NCBI GenBank assembly: GCA_961205875.1
Contig: OY540812.1
Span: 3,348,001-3,412,000, forward strand
Length of the DNA: 64,000 bases
Direction of reading: 5' to 3'
DNA from: Sialis fuliginosa
Lineage: Eukaryota; Arthropoda; Insecta; Megaloptera; Sialidae
This document shows positions 35,721 to 49,184 of this stretch, piece after piece; positions within the stretch are counted from its first letter, which is position 1; every line of letters begins with the position of its first letter. A program made the position numbers and the translations under genes. Under the pieces are notes generated by a model that searched no databases, was not told the DNA's origin, and worked only from the letters and a program-made list of their open reading frames with translations.

Positions 35721-38700
35721 CATAGAAATATCATTAACGTAAAGATAAGAAAATTAGAAGGAACATCATAACATTCAAATGCGCAAATATATAATGTATG
35801 CCTTTCAGAGGTTTAATATTTTTCATTTATCCCTCTCCGTTTAATATAGTTTTCAATTTTTTTCAAAACATGAAATTCATACTTACAATTAGATATGACA
35901 ATTTCTCTCAAATAATGTTGTTATACTATGTATAAAGAACCAAACTTCCAATGAAAACAACTTTTGTTTTGATTTTTTAACGTTTTTATATAGAAAATTT
36001 ACATTTTATTTAAAATGTATGAACCCTCCCCAACTTCCCCTATACTCATATCGGGTCACCCGAAAAATTCATTGCCCGCAGTCCCGCACCTAGATCTACC
36101 TTAGATTCAACACTGCTTATGAAAAATTCTTCACGCAGTTAATAATACACATAATAATTCATGTGTAAAATCCTTGTAGCATTATCCTTTCGGGCCTGTC
36201 AATATCTGGAAAACAAATGACAAACAATTATGTCATCCCATCAAAAAAGGACCTCGTCCTTGAAACGTTTTGCGACATTGTTATGTAGACGATTGACAAA
36301 ACTTGTATAATTTTTTTTGAAAGAAGGATGTGTCCTTAAAGGATAACAAAACAGTTTGTTTGCTCTAAGCATGTTTAAATGATCCCCAGAATGTTGCCGG
36401 CAATAACTCAGTCAGCTGGTTAGACACAAGGAATCTCTAGCCAAAAACACGTTACTTGTATATTAATAGAATTTTGTTTTCATGTTTTCATCTCTATATT
36501 TTTTTGAAATATATGTATTTTATCCGTAATACGATAACTGTTTAATATTATATTGATTTACGATAATTTTTTTATTTGCATAATATATGATATATAATTT
36601 TATAATTATTGGCTTCTGAGTTTAAGTAATGCCATTTTTACTTGTGAAGTATATGGATTCAATGTTTTTAGAGAGTTTTTGAACATATTTTGTTTTTTTG
36701 TTATAGTAAATTTTTTTTTAAATTTCGTTACAGATTTTATTTTGAAAAGTTACTCAGTTTGGGGGGGAGGAGAGCATGAGTGTTTTTGTTTTTTTGTTAA
36801 ATGAGTACCAAAGTAGTTTTTGTTTTCTACGTACAAAATATAATTTTGTAACTTTTATTTACACCCGGTATATTTACTGGAAAAATAGCATTGTACTAAC
36901 TTAGATAACTATATTTTATTATAAACTAACGCATTGGACCCGATATTACCCAAGGATATAAATTGAATATGTAATAAACCAAATAAAAATTGCTTTCACT
37001 TATCGCGCTAAATATTTACGTAGATAACTCTCCAACGATTGTACTTTTCCAAAATTCTCAACTTTCTTCGTGAAACACTCTAACCTTTAGTGAAAATCCG
37101 AATAAAATCCGTTCAGTAGTTACTGAGAAAATCTTGCACAGACACGGTAGAGAGAGTTTTATACTATGTATATATGGATGTATATATAGATGCATTAAAT
37201 AAGTCCACTGTAAAGTAAACCGAAACGTTTACATAAACTAACAATTATATATATTGTAAGTACAATTTCAAAATATTTTAAAAAAAAAGATATTATCTAT
37301 GCATATATGTGTTTAAAAAAAGATCATTTCATTTGGAAGATGCTTTCATTCTATATTGTCCTCTTTGTGCGTACATTGTCATTTTAAATATCATTTTACA
37401 TAGCTTTTATGTCGTGAATGGCCTAAGGGCGTTTGTTACAAATATTTTTAAACGCATCTAAAATTTATTTAACCGTAAAAATTGTCGCAAAAACCCCCAC
37501 AGCGCCCCACCTATGCTGTCTCGATGTCACTGTCCTATCTAAACATGAGTTTAATAATACGTTGTCAGATGTTGGTATATAATACAGTTTGTTCTAGTTT
37601 TTGTCTTCTTACTATTGTACGACCACGAATAGAATGACTACAAATATTTTTAGATTTAAAAAAAATGTGCTGCGCTGACTATAGTTCTTTTTAATATATA
37701 ATAATATTAATTGAATATATATAAAGTACGAGTCGAGCCTCGCGTATTAGTGCCCCGTACCGTAAAGTTTTTCAATTGGATTATGTTAATTTAATTTAAT
37801 TTTAAAGAGACAATTCGCCTATTTTAAATTTAAATATTATTTTTGAAAAAATATGTAATGTTAGTATGGTGAGTTCATCTCAGCATTATTATACATATTC
37901 CTAATTTTTTTAAGATTTTTTTCAATATTTATTTCGGAGATATGGGCTGGTTGAAATATTTTTGTGATTTTTTTGAAAATTTATTAAATGAAGATTTTAA
38001 TAATAACAAAAAGTTTACATTTATAAATTCCTTGAATTTGATACCCCACTCGCTGGAATTGAATAAAAAAAATGATAAAGTAAATCCATTTGCGCCCTTC
38101 AAAAAAAAAACAAAAACTTAAAATTTTATTTTTATAACTCAGGTCTAGGTATTATCGATCCACAATTTACTATAATTATGCCAAATCTCAGCTTTTTAAG
38201 TTGAATGGTTCATTAGATAGAAGGCTGTTTCAGATAGACAGACAGACAGACGGACAAACAGATTCCAATTTCATTCTTACTATAAAAACAAAATTATCTT
38301 TTATCAAACTTTGAAACCATTTTGAATGGTTTGAATGTTATCTCCTTAGACAAGGAAAGATAAAGGACAAATACCACATTACCTAGCGTTGTTACCATAT
38401 CGCACCACAAAAAATCGCTCCACGGTTCATTGGCGTATTATTCAGATTTTAAAATAAATATCAATTGTTTTGAATTATAAAATTAATTAATAATAAATGT
38501 TTTATATTGTCTTTAAAAGTATTTTAACTATCATCTTTAATACATACATATACTAAATTCAATTGTAATTTAAAGCATATTTGCATATTATAAATTTTCA
38601 ACTGACGCCTATGGGATAATATGCGATTTTGACAATTAAAAAAAGATGGCCGCCGACAAATTTTGGTAACACTTTCATATACGAACAAGCATTGGTTGTT

Positions 38701-39043
38701 ATGTATCCATAGTCTTTCCTAATCTAAGGTTATCTCCATATATGTACTTATATACGATTGCATTTTGAACATGGTCGGACTGTACATACCTGCGTACAAA
38801 TACATTTTTCTGTAGCGTGGCCTTCCTCGGAGCCACGACCGCAACAAATTTGTCCCCTGTTGTTTGTACGGGCTGCTTTATTATTGTTTGTTGTCAACGC
38901 TGTGCACTACTATTGGGTCGGAAGCGAGTAGCGTGCATAATATAGATATTATTATATGTAACATGATACCTTTTACAAATAGCTTCAGGATAGGATTTTA
39001 ATAACGCACAAGTGGGTATATTCTGTGCCATTGTCAACTCGAG

Positions 39044-42000
39044 ATGTCACTCGAATTCAACGCTGGGATTTTATTTTTTATTATAAGTTCGGTTTTGTTG
39101 TCAATATTGGTTATTACAATATGGGATTCTATTTACCACATTTTTATATACAATTGGACTATTTTTGTTCACATAATGGGTAAGTATTTGTACAAGAATG
39201 AAAATAATCTTGTTTTATCTAATAATGGTTATTATATACCGAATAAGGGGGCCAATTGAACCATTTTATTTTTATATTTTCGATATATATAATAGTATAC
39301 AAATTCAACAAGCCATTATAATTTCTTTAACCAAATCTACTATGACTTTTGTAGATCAGAATTTTCTTTTTAACTTTTTTTTATATTTTTCCAAAACTCC
39401 TAATCCGATTAGCACCAAAATCAAATAGTTCTGGAGTATACATTGAGTCAAACATTTTCCCCAAAAATAATTCAAATTGATGCATTTTTACAGTAGTTAT
39501 CGTGAACGAAAGAAAATTCTACATCCAGACACACAGGCACACGTACAGCTGCCATGCGGAAATTAACTTTTTTTTACGTTTTGAAGGTAGCACAATCAGA
39601 ATCTGCTCTTATCCCGGACACGATTTTTCGACGGTATTACAATACTTCCATTTCCTTCGGAACATGTATAATTATTTAATTGTATAACCGACATTCGCTA
39701 ATTAAAACATGTGTATGTAATACAAACACTTTACGTAGATAATAAAACATGTTTTTAAAATGTCATAGATTTCTCGATCAGTTGATAAACATGATTTCAG
39801 TGATGCATTTGTTATGCATATTTCTATTGTTTTTCTAGTAATAATATACGTGTTTGTATTCTTAAAAGATATACGTGTAAACATATGTATATAAGTAAAT
39901 ACGTCTTCTTTATATCACATATGATAAAATCTATTTGAAGATTGGTTATGGATATGAATAAATAAATATTAAATCATTTGTTATTTTTATAATTTGTAAC
40001 TTAAATATTTTATAGATTTTTTATACACACCTCTACCTTTATTTCTATTTTCTACATGTTCCAGGTAAACTCGAAAACTACTGAACCGATTTTAATGCGA
40101 TTTTCGCCAATAGTTTTATTTATTTTTCAGTGGGTGTTCTTAGCTATTAATATTTTATAAAAATCTAAGATTTACGATATGTTTGATTTTTAATTCGTTA
40201 TCAGAATATCCATCCCCTCTAATTTCTAAACTATCGGTGCAAAAATTTGAAAAAAATTCAGAATGTAACTTTTTTTTTTTTACTTTATATTGTAGAAATG
40301 TATTTAATTTAAAAAGAGAATGTTAGTGAGAATGTCTACGGAACCCTAGCATGTTCGTGCCCAACATACATTTATTTATTTACTTATAAGTTCTTTAGTT
40401 TAAAAGATACAACCATATTAATTAAGCACTTCATTAAAAAAAAAATACCAAAAACCAAAATTAAAATATGTGTATCTTTTTTTGCTCAACACCTACATAT
40501 GGGGATATTTCTGAAAAGATGCTTCTAAGTACTGGGAATAATATGTATTATAAATATCATTACTATTGGAATTATTTAGAAGTTTATATGGAGCTGTGTT
40601 TTTGTTTCCTGAACTATCAATATTATTTATATTTTTTTAATTAAAACTGAATTTTGCGAAACAAAGACTCAAAAGAAAAAAAAATACATAAAAGAACAAC
40701 AATCTGCATCTTATACAACAAAGAAAAATGCATTTTACTAAAAAACAAACAAAAAATACATAAACATCAACTTAGGGCACGTTTCCCCTGACGAATCTAA
40801 AGTTCAAAGGACAACCTGTACATAATTAACGCAGACAGTGTATATAATTACATAGTGCATATACCTAATATAATATTACGTTGTGATAACATGACATTTT
40901 TAATAACAATTCACATAAAACACAGAGGCTTCATAAGAAATGCGATCCAGTGTGATCATAAGAGGAAGCCGGACTAATACATATCCGGATGTGCGTCCCT
41001 CGCGATTGGGGGAAGAGGTGGGGGGAGGGGGAAGGTTATAACAACACTTTAATACAATAATAATATATGCTACTGTTGCAGCGATATTTAAAACGGATTT
41101 TGTATATCATTTATATGTTTCTATATAGGTATTATATCAACGTGATTTTTCCTTATTATTAAATTAGTGCTTATATGTACAGTTTTGTATGCACCAGTCT
41201 TGGCTGCTTTAAGAGCAAGGTATGCTATTTTTTGGTTGATGGGCTTCTTTTTTGAAATTTTCATGAATTCGTGTTATACTAATGAAACAATTATTTATTA
41301 AATCAATTAAATAACCAAAGTTTGGAAATGTAGTATTTTTTTTTAAATTATAACTTTTTATTTTGTTTATGTATTATCCCCAGTAATTGACATAGTTAAA
41401 CCAGTAATAATTGGCACCTAGTGATGAACACATGGAGTACTACGACACAAAAATTTTAAAATAAAGAATTGTAAAATTTGAAACAATGTAAAGCAGATGC
41501 AATGATAATACAATAATTAATAATAATTAGTTTAAATGTCCACCATTTTGACACCCATTGACCGATTGTCATCAAATTCAGCTGTTTTACAGTTAAGTGT
41601 CTATACACGAGTAAAAAAGTTTACTTGAGCCAAGAAATCCTTGTTTTTTATATAACGAAAACAATATTTTCTTAATTTAAGAATATACTCTTAATCCAGA
41701 AAATTGTTGTTTCTCTTTAAAGAAATATTGTTGGACGAAAACAATAATATACTTGGATTAAGAATACATTCTTATATTAAGAAAATATTGTTTTCGTTAT
41801 ATATAAAACAAGATTTTCTTGGCCCAAGTCACTTTTTTACCTGTGTAGATTATAATTCAGTAATGGCAGTATGTAGCAAAAATATCAACAAATATTTCTA
41901 ATTTAGTACATTTAATTAATCAAGTGTCCAACACTGGGGTATTGTCCAAGACTGGGTGCCAGTACCTTATAATAAATTGCATTAGATTGCTGTCTGATAA

Positions 42001-45000
42001 TGTAGGTATCAAAAGATTTGTTGTTTTTATTTGAAACACAAAAATCGAAGTATGATAATTTTAAGTACCTATGATTTTTCTATTTTAATTAAAACAAACC
42101 AAATATAGAAACATATGAATCATGACAATTGTCACTTCATATGTAGATGCAGTTCACACCGACGTGTGCGTCTGTGTGTCTGTGTGGGTTTCCGTAAACA
42201 CGTGGTAAATGTTATTATTTTAAGATACGACAGATGTAACTCGAACGGGTGCCTGACGCCTGATTTTTTTTATAATTTAGTGTACGTTTTTATGAAAAAT
42301 ACAGAAATAAATATAACTCTCCCTAATGTGTTTAGTTTAAAAAAAATCTATATTAGATTCGTCTGCTAATTCAATTATCGTGATATATTACCCAAATAAT
42401 ACGAGATATAGACTTACTTTATACCTATATGAAATTTTATATTCACGAAAAAAATATAAAAAATATGTAAGTACACACAGGAGCGTCCGCATACGTTTTT
42501 TCAAGAGGGGGGAAAGTTTGTAGATAAATAATTAGATTAAATAAAACAAGATATAGACTTAGTTAATACCTATATGAAATTTTATATTCATGAAAAAATA
42601 TATATGTAAGTACACACAGGAGCGTCCGCATACATTTTTCCAAGGGGGGAAGCTTGTAGATAAATAATTAGATCATAACCTTTAATTCATTTTTTATTTT
42701 ACAAGTAGACTATAGAATACAGTATGGTATCAATTTACTCGATCTCAGGAGGGGGGGTGTGTACCTCGTTAACCTCTATTTGTCGACGCCTATGCGTACA
42801 TATGTATGTAAAATGCACTTTAATTATTTCTTATCCAAAAAATCTAAAAAATAAACACAAATTGAATAGAAAAAATGTTTATTAAATAAACTAAAGTAAC
42901 TTTTTTGTCCATGTTATAATCCATAACCCCCCCCCCCCCCCCCAATTGTTAACATAGATCCGCTCCTGGATTTTTTTTTGTTGAATTCAATAATAAGAGT
43001 ATATGTATATTATTAAGGCATCATTCTGGATCTTGGCTTCTGGGTGTAAGCCGCGTCGGTTCGGTCGTATTATCACCGCGGAAGCCTCAAGACTTGTATA
43101 AGGCATCAATGGTCACGTTCACGACTGACCAAAAACAGTGAACAACGAACTCTGATTGGTTGATTCATGGAATTTCTGGTAGAATGTACAAGAAATTTAA
43201 AGTATGTCATTTTTTAAGCGTGTAAGGAAGTGAGAAAGAAGTAACCAGAAAGAGATAGAAACTATTGTTCTGGCAGAAACGCTCGACATGAAGTGAACAT
43301 AAAAGTTCATTGGTTAGCCTGGTTTCTAGTTACTTCTTTCTCACTTCCTCGCACGCTTTTAATTTCTGGTACATTCCACCAGAAATTCCATGAATCAACC
43401 TCATTGTCCTGATTAGAATATGGTAGAGGTGCATTAGAGAAACAATTGAAATAATGATGCAGTCTTCATCTATAATAATCAGTGAAAAGATTTTGCTATG
43501 TATACATAGTAAAAATCAATAACTTCTGTATCAATAAAAATTTATACGGAATCATAAAATCTAAAAGATCATTCTGTTTATGGGTTTTAATATTTTAGAT
43601 TGAATTTTGTATAGAAACTGTAAACAGATATACATATATATATTGTACGTCGTGCCCCATTTACAGTTTTCAGTCAAGCTCCATAACTTAGTCATATAAA
43701 TCCGTACCGTGAATATATATCAATAGTTTTATCTGCGCATATGTTCAGTGTGTGTGTGTGTGTCTGTGTGTCTGTGTGTGATTTAATGATGTGAAATGTA
43801 GAATGGTGCAGTGTGGAAAAATATAAGAACCGAGTAAAAACTTATGTGTCTGTAATAATACGCGATGCGCGCCGCATTAGGGGTGCGCGTCTGCACCGGA
43901 AGCGAAATACAAATATGCGGGGGAATTTTGACTTACCGTACTACCCTTTATATATAGCGTGCTCCTCGAACAAATACAATACTTTCAATTTTCGATATTA
44001 TCGGTAATATTGAATTGATTTAAAAATAATTTAAAACACGCTTTTTGACTTACCGTACTACCCTTTATATATAGCGTGCTCCTCAAACAAATACAATACT
44101 TTCAATTTTCGATATTATCGGTAATATTGAATTGATTTAAAAATAATTTAAAACACGCTTTTTGACTTACCGTACTACCCTTTATATATAGCGTGCTCCT
44201 CGAACAAATACAATACTTTCAATTTTCGATATTATCGGTAATATTGAATTGATTTAAAAATAATTTAAAACACGCTTTTTGACTTACCGTACTACCCTTT
44301 ATATATAGCGTGCTCCTCAAACAAATACAGTACTTTCAATTTTCGATATTATCGGTAATATTGAATTGATTTAAAAATAATTGAAAACACGCTTTGGGTT
44401 GGGGTGAGACCCTTTAGGTCCACACAATCAACTTCCCAACACGGTATGACTATAAATACTTGAATACTGATTATTTTATTGTTTATGTGAATATTTTTTT
44501 AATATGAATATGAAAAATTTTAATGGAATTGGTCAGAAATAAAACTCACCTTTGTATTATGAATATTAGTTTTCTAATATCCTAATGTCAATAATATAAC
44601 ACACATTTTTAGAATAACTAATTTGACAATTTGAATTAAATTGCATTTGTTATTATAATAACTAATCTGACAATTTAAATTTAATTGCATTTGTTTCCAA
44701 GGCAACATGAATTGTAGACTTATTTAAGTATTTAAAATTCAAATTTTGAGGGTGGTTTTCGCCTTTCACCCTTTCTATGGCTGTTTAAGCACGTACAACA
44801 AAAAAATACTGAAATACATTGTAGAATATGTATGCTAAGTTTCAAGTAAATCCGACAAAAAAAAACAAACTTTACACCCCTTTTTTCCTCTTTAGGGGTT
44901 GAATTTTGAAAAATCCTTTCTTTCAGATCATATTCACGTCAAGACGCTTCGATTGGCACCCCAACGAAGTCAATAGCATTTTTTATTTACGAGATTTCGT

Positions 45001-45587
45001 ACATACACACACACAGACATCTTTCTGAAAATAGTGTAAATATACTATAGTGACCTTAAAACATACAATTATGTTGACATTTTTGATTTTGATTTTCGGT
45101 CCGATTACAATAACTTCCAGTTGGGAGGTTAAAAATGTACAGCTTGTCTTTTAAACAACCTAATGTCCGGTACTATAATAGAAATAATTAAATTCGTTAT
45201 GTTGACGTGTTTGACAAGTTTCTCGCATAGGCGGTAAGTAAACACCAACGGTACTAAAACAGTGGTGATATAATAACATATGAAAATTAATAACTGTGTT
45301 CTAGTAAGTTGAAGTATCACTGATCCATAGAGAATATTACATAATTAATACCCCGTTGAAAGTGCGCATTAACTAGACATATTTTAGTTTGTTTATTTAA
45401 AATTCCTGATAATTTAAATTTAAAAAAAAATAAAAATACGGTATTTTTTTTTTATAAAGAAGCACTTCTGGAACAGCTTGTAGAGCGCGTGTCTGTACTG
45501 AGGGTGGTGGACAAGCCGCGTGCCAACACAAGCTGGAGATTGTCAGCTAGAGACTGCATCTCACCCGAATCGGCTTTGTTTTTATAA
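39044..45587 (+). CDS. Tentative two-exon gene for a small single-pass membrane protein
   Basis: Exon 1 at 39044-39179 starts MSLEFNAGILFFIISSVLL and encodes 45 residues, about half of them in hydrophobic stretches. It is followed by a consensus donor GTAAGT. Exon 2 at 45460-45587 follows a T-rich tract ending AAAG and reads ALLEQLVERVSVLRVVDKPR, then ANTSWRLSARDCISPESALFL and stop. Exon 1 ends with one base of a codon and exon 2 starts with two, so joining keeps frame (Met-Glu-Ala) and gives about 87 residues. Exon 2 is about 55 percent GC in a region under 30 percent, with no stop in this frame, as expected for constrained coding DNA. AATAAA occurs at 45908-45913. I recognise no family; N-terminal membrane segment plus a short polar tail loosely recalls stannin/hemotin-type micropeptides in size only. 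The two exons could belong to different genes or have others between them. Confidence 0.3.
39390..39680. repeat. Non-LTR retrotransposon 3' fragment
   Basis: CCTAATCCGATTAGCACCAA, AATTCTACATCCAGACACAC and ACAATACTTCCATTTCCTTC match 34650-34940 closely; it falls in the intron of the tentative small-protein gene. Confidence 0.5.
41187..41966. mobile_element. CCAGTCTTGG-family MITE, copy with nested hairpin
   Basis: GCACCAGTCTTGGCTGCTTT at the left and TCCAAGACTGGGTGCCAGTA then CCTTA at the right. It is interrupted by the hairpin element at 41611-41840. Other copies: 47200-47630, 53092-53545 and 55945-56334. Confidence 0.7.
41611..41840. mobile_element. Hairpin MITE (ACTTGAGCCAAGAAATCC) nested in another MITE
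   Basis: GTAAAAAAGTTTACTTGAGC through AAATCCTTGTTTTTTATATA is mirrored near the right end by AAACAAGATTTTCTTGGCCC and ACTTTTTTAC, so most of the 230 bp can fold back. A related pair of ends occurs at 60891-61202. Confidence 0.75.
42408..42673. repeat. Local duplication of a ~130-bp block
   Basis: GATATAGACTTACTTTATAC, then GAGCGTCCGCATAC and TAGATAAATAATTAGAT, occurs at 42408-42537 and again at 42548-42673. CAGGAGCGTCCGCAT resembles a hAT left end; GATCCGCTCCTGG at about 42957 could be the matching right end. Confidence 0.6.
43158..43400. mobile_element. Unclassified 243-bp MITE
   Basis: GGTTGATTCATGGAATTTCT and its inverted copy AGAAATTCCATGAATCAACC form the ends; a second inverted pair, AAGTGAGAAAGAAGTAAC and GTTACTTCTTTCTCACTT, lies inside. 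No target duplication recognised. Confidence 0.75.
43740..43785. repeat. GT-rich microsatellite
   Basis: CAGTGTGTGTGTGTGTGTCT and following GT units, next to a CpG-rich islet at 43855-43925 (CGCGATGCGCGCCGCATTAG). Confidence 0.75.
43930..44397. repeat. 117-bp tandem array, four copies with dimeric substructure
   Basis: Units start GACTTACCGTACTACCC at 43930, 44047, 44164 and 44281, an exact 117-bp period. Units 1 and 3 read CTCCTCGAAC, units 2 and 4 read CTCCTCAAAC, which points to duplication of a 234-bp dimer. The last unit has extra changes. The array abuts the dispersed repeat at 44395. Confidence 0.95.
44395..45133. repeat. Dispersed repeat, inverted copy of 5708-6290
   Basis: GACCCTTTAGGTCCACACAA and CAACTTCCCAACACGGTATG at the left, TTCGATTGGCACCCCAACGA and CTTCCAGTTGGGAGGTTA at the right, mirror the copy upstream of the Rpn7-like gene. 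Probably retrotransposon-derived. Confidence 0.55.
45164..45372. mobile_element. TGTCCGGTAT-family MITE, decayed copy
   Basis: Starts TGTCCGGTACTATAATAG and keeps TGACAAGTTTCTCGCA and AGTGGTGATATAATA from the family interior; the right end has decayed. It ends about 85 bp before the tentative exon at 45460. Confidence 0.6.
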
Positions 45588-47199
45588 GGATGTGTTTAGT
45601 TTTTGGGATCAAATTTATACATATACAAGTATTTAGGGAAAGGGTCGATGAATACATCTTCACTATTTCTCATTATTTTGAAAGAATATTTATTTAAATT
45701 CTGTACGTTTTAAAACAACCAACTGACGAAGATTTAAAAATAATTTTGTCTACTCTAACCGAAGTGAAATTTATATATAAATATATTTTAATAATTAACT
45801 GCAATGCTTGACGAAACATTGGCAAAATAATGAAGATTGATCACCACTAAAGTAATTTATACATTTATACACAGTACTTTTTTTTATTAAAAAAATAACC
45901 CATTAACAATAAAATAATGTTAAAAATACAAATTCAAAATCACGTGTTAATTCATTTATGTCTAATAAACAAACATAATTTTTTTTACATATAAACATAA
46001 ATAATTTTGTTAATATTTTTAATGTCCTTGCATCATTCACTTTTGTTTTAAATATATTATCCGTTTAATTGTCTCAACAACACATTTATATTAAAAAAAG
46101 ATACGCAATTGATAGCTCTTAAATTCATAGAGTGTAGAATAAAAAAAAATTGTTAAAATTTCATCGAAATAAACAATGTGCTAATTATAAAAATGTCAAC
46201 TTGGCACTGGTTACATTCTTATGACAGTTTAAATGTAATTTTGGATTTCGAATTCATCAAATCTGACTCATTGCAGATGGAATTCTGTAATTAAACGTAT
46301 TATATTTGTATGAATCTGACATTCTTTTGTATTAAATATAATTGATGCTTAATTCTAGATTTTGTAAAAAGTTTAATCCCCGTTATTTTTTTTGAGCTAT
46401 AAAAACCGTCTTATATTTTTGTAAATAAAAATTGGTCAAGATCGAAGTAGATGACAAATTTGCCCCCCCCCCCCCCTCTGCACTATATACTAAATATCAA
46501 AATTGAAGACTGTTTTTTCGAATTTGCCGCTAGCAATCCAAAATCTTGCGTCTTTCTAATAATTTTGATTACCTCTTTTTTGGTTGTTACCTCAAATTTG
46601 TCGCCCTTAACAAAATGCCCCTTTTGTCCCCCTTACTTACTAACTTCGTGGTCTGTTTCGAGCAGAGATCTACATTTTGATACCCCACATGCCTGTGGTC
46701 ATGAACAAATAAATAACTTTTATAACCCCCCCTCTGAATTTTTTTTTTCAAAATTTTACTTCAAATGCCTAGTATGTGTTCCGAGTTTCTATCTTATATA
46801 ATTTACGCGAATTTTTGTTTTAATTAGAATGGACGGTGGTGAAATTAATTAAAAATCATTCAAACTTAATTTTAAATTCGCTTAACGCTGAAAATCGCAT
46901 AACGCGAGTATTGTGTGCATGTATATTGTGACACAACAGGCTAGATTGTATGTAAACAAGTAGAGTTTATCCAGACAGAGCTTCCTGGTTTTGTGTAGCT
47001 GATTACGTGCCGATTGATTTATCACTTCTTATTTATTTTTAACATTTAGACTTTCTGCCATAGGAATGTGAAAGATAACAGATAAAGGGCACCTTATTCT
47101 CATTTATTTTAGATTTATTTTTAAACTATTCTATTTTTCAAATTAAAAAAAAACTAATTATTTTACAATTGTATCTTATGTGATATTTCATATATAAAA

Positions 47200-47630
47200 T
47201 ACTGGTACCAGTCTTGGATCATATCGTATTAAATGTACTAAATTATAAATATATGTTGATATTTGATTGCTGCCATTATACTTAATTTGATAACAATCGG
47301 CCAATGGGTGTCAAATTGGTGGACATTTTAACTAACTATTAGTGTAATAATTTAAATTGAATTTTACCATTCTTTATTTTATAACTTTTGTATGATAGTA
47401 CTTATCATTTTATAATCATTAGCAAGTGTCCATTACTGGTTTTACTTTGTCCATTACTGGAGAAAAACTAACTATATTTATGGACTTTAGTAATTAAGTT
47501 GATTTAATAAAGAGGTATTTGTTTTATTAGTAACATGAGTTCATGAAAATTACATAAAATAAGCCCATCAATCCCAAAAAACAGTATACATTGCTCTTAA
47601 AGCGGCCAAGACTGGTGCCAGTACCTTATT
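47200..47630. mobile_element. CCAGTCTTGG-family MITE
   Basis: ACTGGTACCAGTCTTGGATC to CCAAGACTGGTGCCAGTACC, then TTA. Opposite interior order to the 41187 and 53092 copies. Confidence 0.65.
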
Positions 47631-48214
47631 TAAACAAGTATTTTTGAAATACATAATTTTAATTTAATATTTTTTAATTTTGGCTTGATTGTTTTTAATT
47701 TAATGAAATTTTCGGTAAGATTGAATTGTGACGGCAGAAGTTTCGTATTATATGTACGTCTGTAGGTTTATCAGATATTATAAATGAGAGAAAAAAGTAA
47801 CCTTCACGTATCGAGTTTGAAACCATAAAACAACACATTAAGTTAAGACTGCATATCATCTTCTAGTTCCCCTAAAATGTCATAAATTACCATACGCGGA
47901 TTCCACAAATCTGGCATCCGGTGAAGCGGGCGCGGGCACGCGCACGAGCCCGCCACAAATCACACACACCCGCCATACACACACACACATACACAAGTGA
48001 AATAATATTTTGTCTAAATGGGAACAAAAATAAAATATATACATTACTTACACCAGAGATATCGAATTTAAAATTATTTTTGTTTCGCTAAAAATTAAAA
48101 ATTAAAATAAATTCATTATTGGATCGATTTCAATTATTCAAAAGACAGGGGTTTTGTAATTTATATATTTCCAGAAGAAGGAAACGTATTTTTTAAAACA
48201 TTCTGGATCTTACT

Positions 48215-48475
48215 CGTGACTTCGTCCTCGTAAAATACAGATTTTTGTTATGATAGTCGATAAAATAAGTTTTTGGTTTAGAATTTGCACGCTAGATGTC
48301 ACTTAACTATCGCGCTTACAAAAGAACACACACCCATTTTTTTATCTAATCAATTTTCGGGATACAAAGTAGCCTATATCCGTTATGCCAAATTTCATTC
48401 AGATCGGTTCAGTGGTTTGGCTGTAAAGAGGTAACAGACAGACAGACACTTTTGCATTTATTATAGTATAAAATC
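48215..48475. repeat. RTE-type non-LTR 3' end
   Basis: CAAATTTCATTCAGATCGGT, TTCAGTGGTTTGGCTGTAAA, AACAGACAGACAGACACTTT and TGCATTTATTATAGTATA match the widespread insect RTE-like 3' tail. Related fragments lie at 57365-57870 and 61030-61150. Confidence 0.6.
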
Positions 48476-49184
48476 TTTAAATGTTGTGTCCTTTATCGTG
48501 GTTTTACAAAGGTGAAAATATATCTATATAATAATTTTTGTGTTTTGTTTTAAATTACGGATGCATTTACGCCTTAGTCCTGGCCTGTTATAATTGCTAG
48601 ATAAATTATAATGTATTGAAATTATTACTGAGTGCATTTAGTAACCTACCATACGTTATTCCCGTTATTCATTTGTTTTTAATGTTAACTGTTGTATTTA
48701 TATTGAAGGGCCTTTTCTATGAGTCATTTACTCATCAAAAACATATGTTCTATAAATTATATAAACATTTTTTAGTAATTTATCTTTACATTAGACATAT
48801 ACGTTCATTATAATGTGTGTTTATTTTTTTATGAAAAATATATATGTATGTATTGTATATAATTAGCGGAAAACGATTTTTTTTATATTTTTGAAAGAAA
48901 GGTAATGTAGTACACAATATGTCAAAAATGCATTAAATTCTGATGATTTTTGTTTATAATAACTGTGTGCATATTAAAAGATAAATATGTGATTTATTTA
49001 TAACATAGGTAACATGATGGATTTAGAATTGAAGTAAATATTTGAATTTTATTTAATTTTATCTCTATAGTTGGAATATTTTTTTTCTATGTAAAGGGTT
49101 GTTCATAAAAAGGGGGGGGGGCAATTGCCTAACGTTATAATATGTGACGATCTAAGGGAGGGGGGGGGGGGTCAAACAAATGTG

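Larger units (their letters stand above)
25815..39043. other. Long non-coding region upstream of visible spalt exons
   Basis: The spalt first exon and promoter should be upstream, here or beyond the window; I found no minus-strand MSRRKQ-type start. Contents seen: AT-rich sequence, foldback copy 2, retrotransposon 3' fragments (about 27180-27670 and 34350-34940), hAT elements, a MITE at 31608 and CpG-rich islets near 32390-32540 and 38790-38890. Confidence 0.5.

Noticed and set aside
38785-38885. Minus-strand open block with a GTATGT donor near 38790, as a spalt first exon
   Set aside because: The frame that fits the required phase starts MYLYA and has no spalt similarity. Kept only as a CpG-rich islet.
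43930-44397. Regularly spaced repeats resembling a CRISPR array
   Set aside because: The whole 117-bp unit repeats with no unique spacers, in a eukaryotic genome; it is a tandem array.
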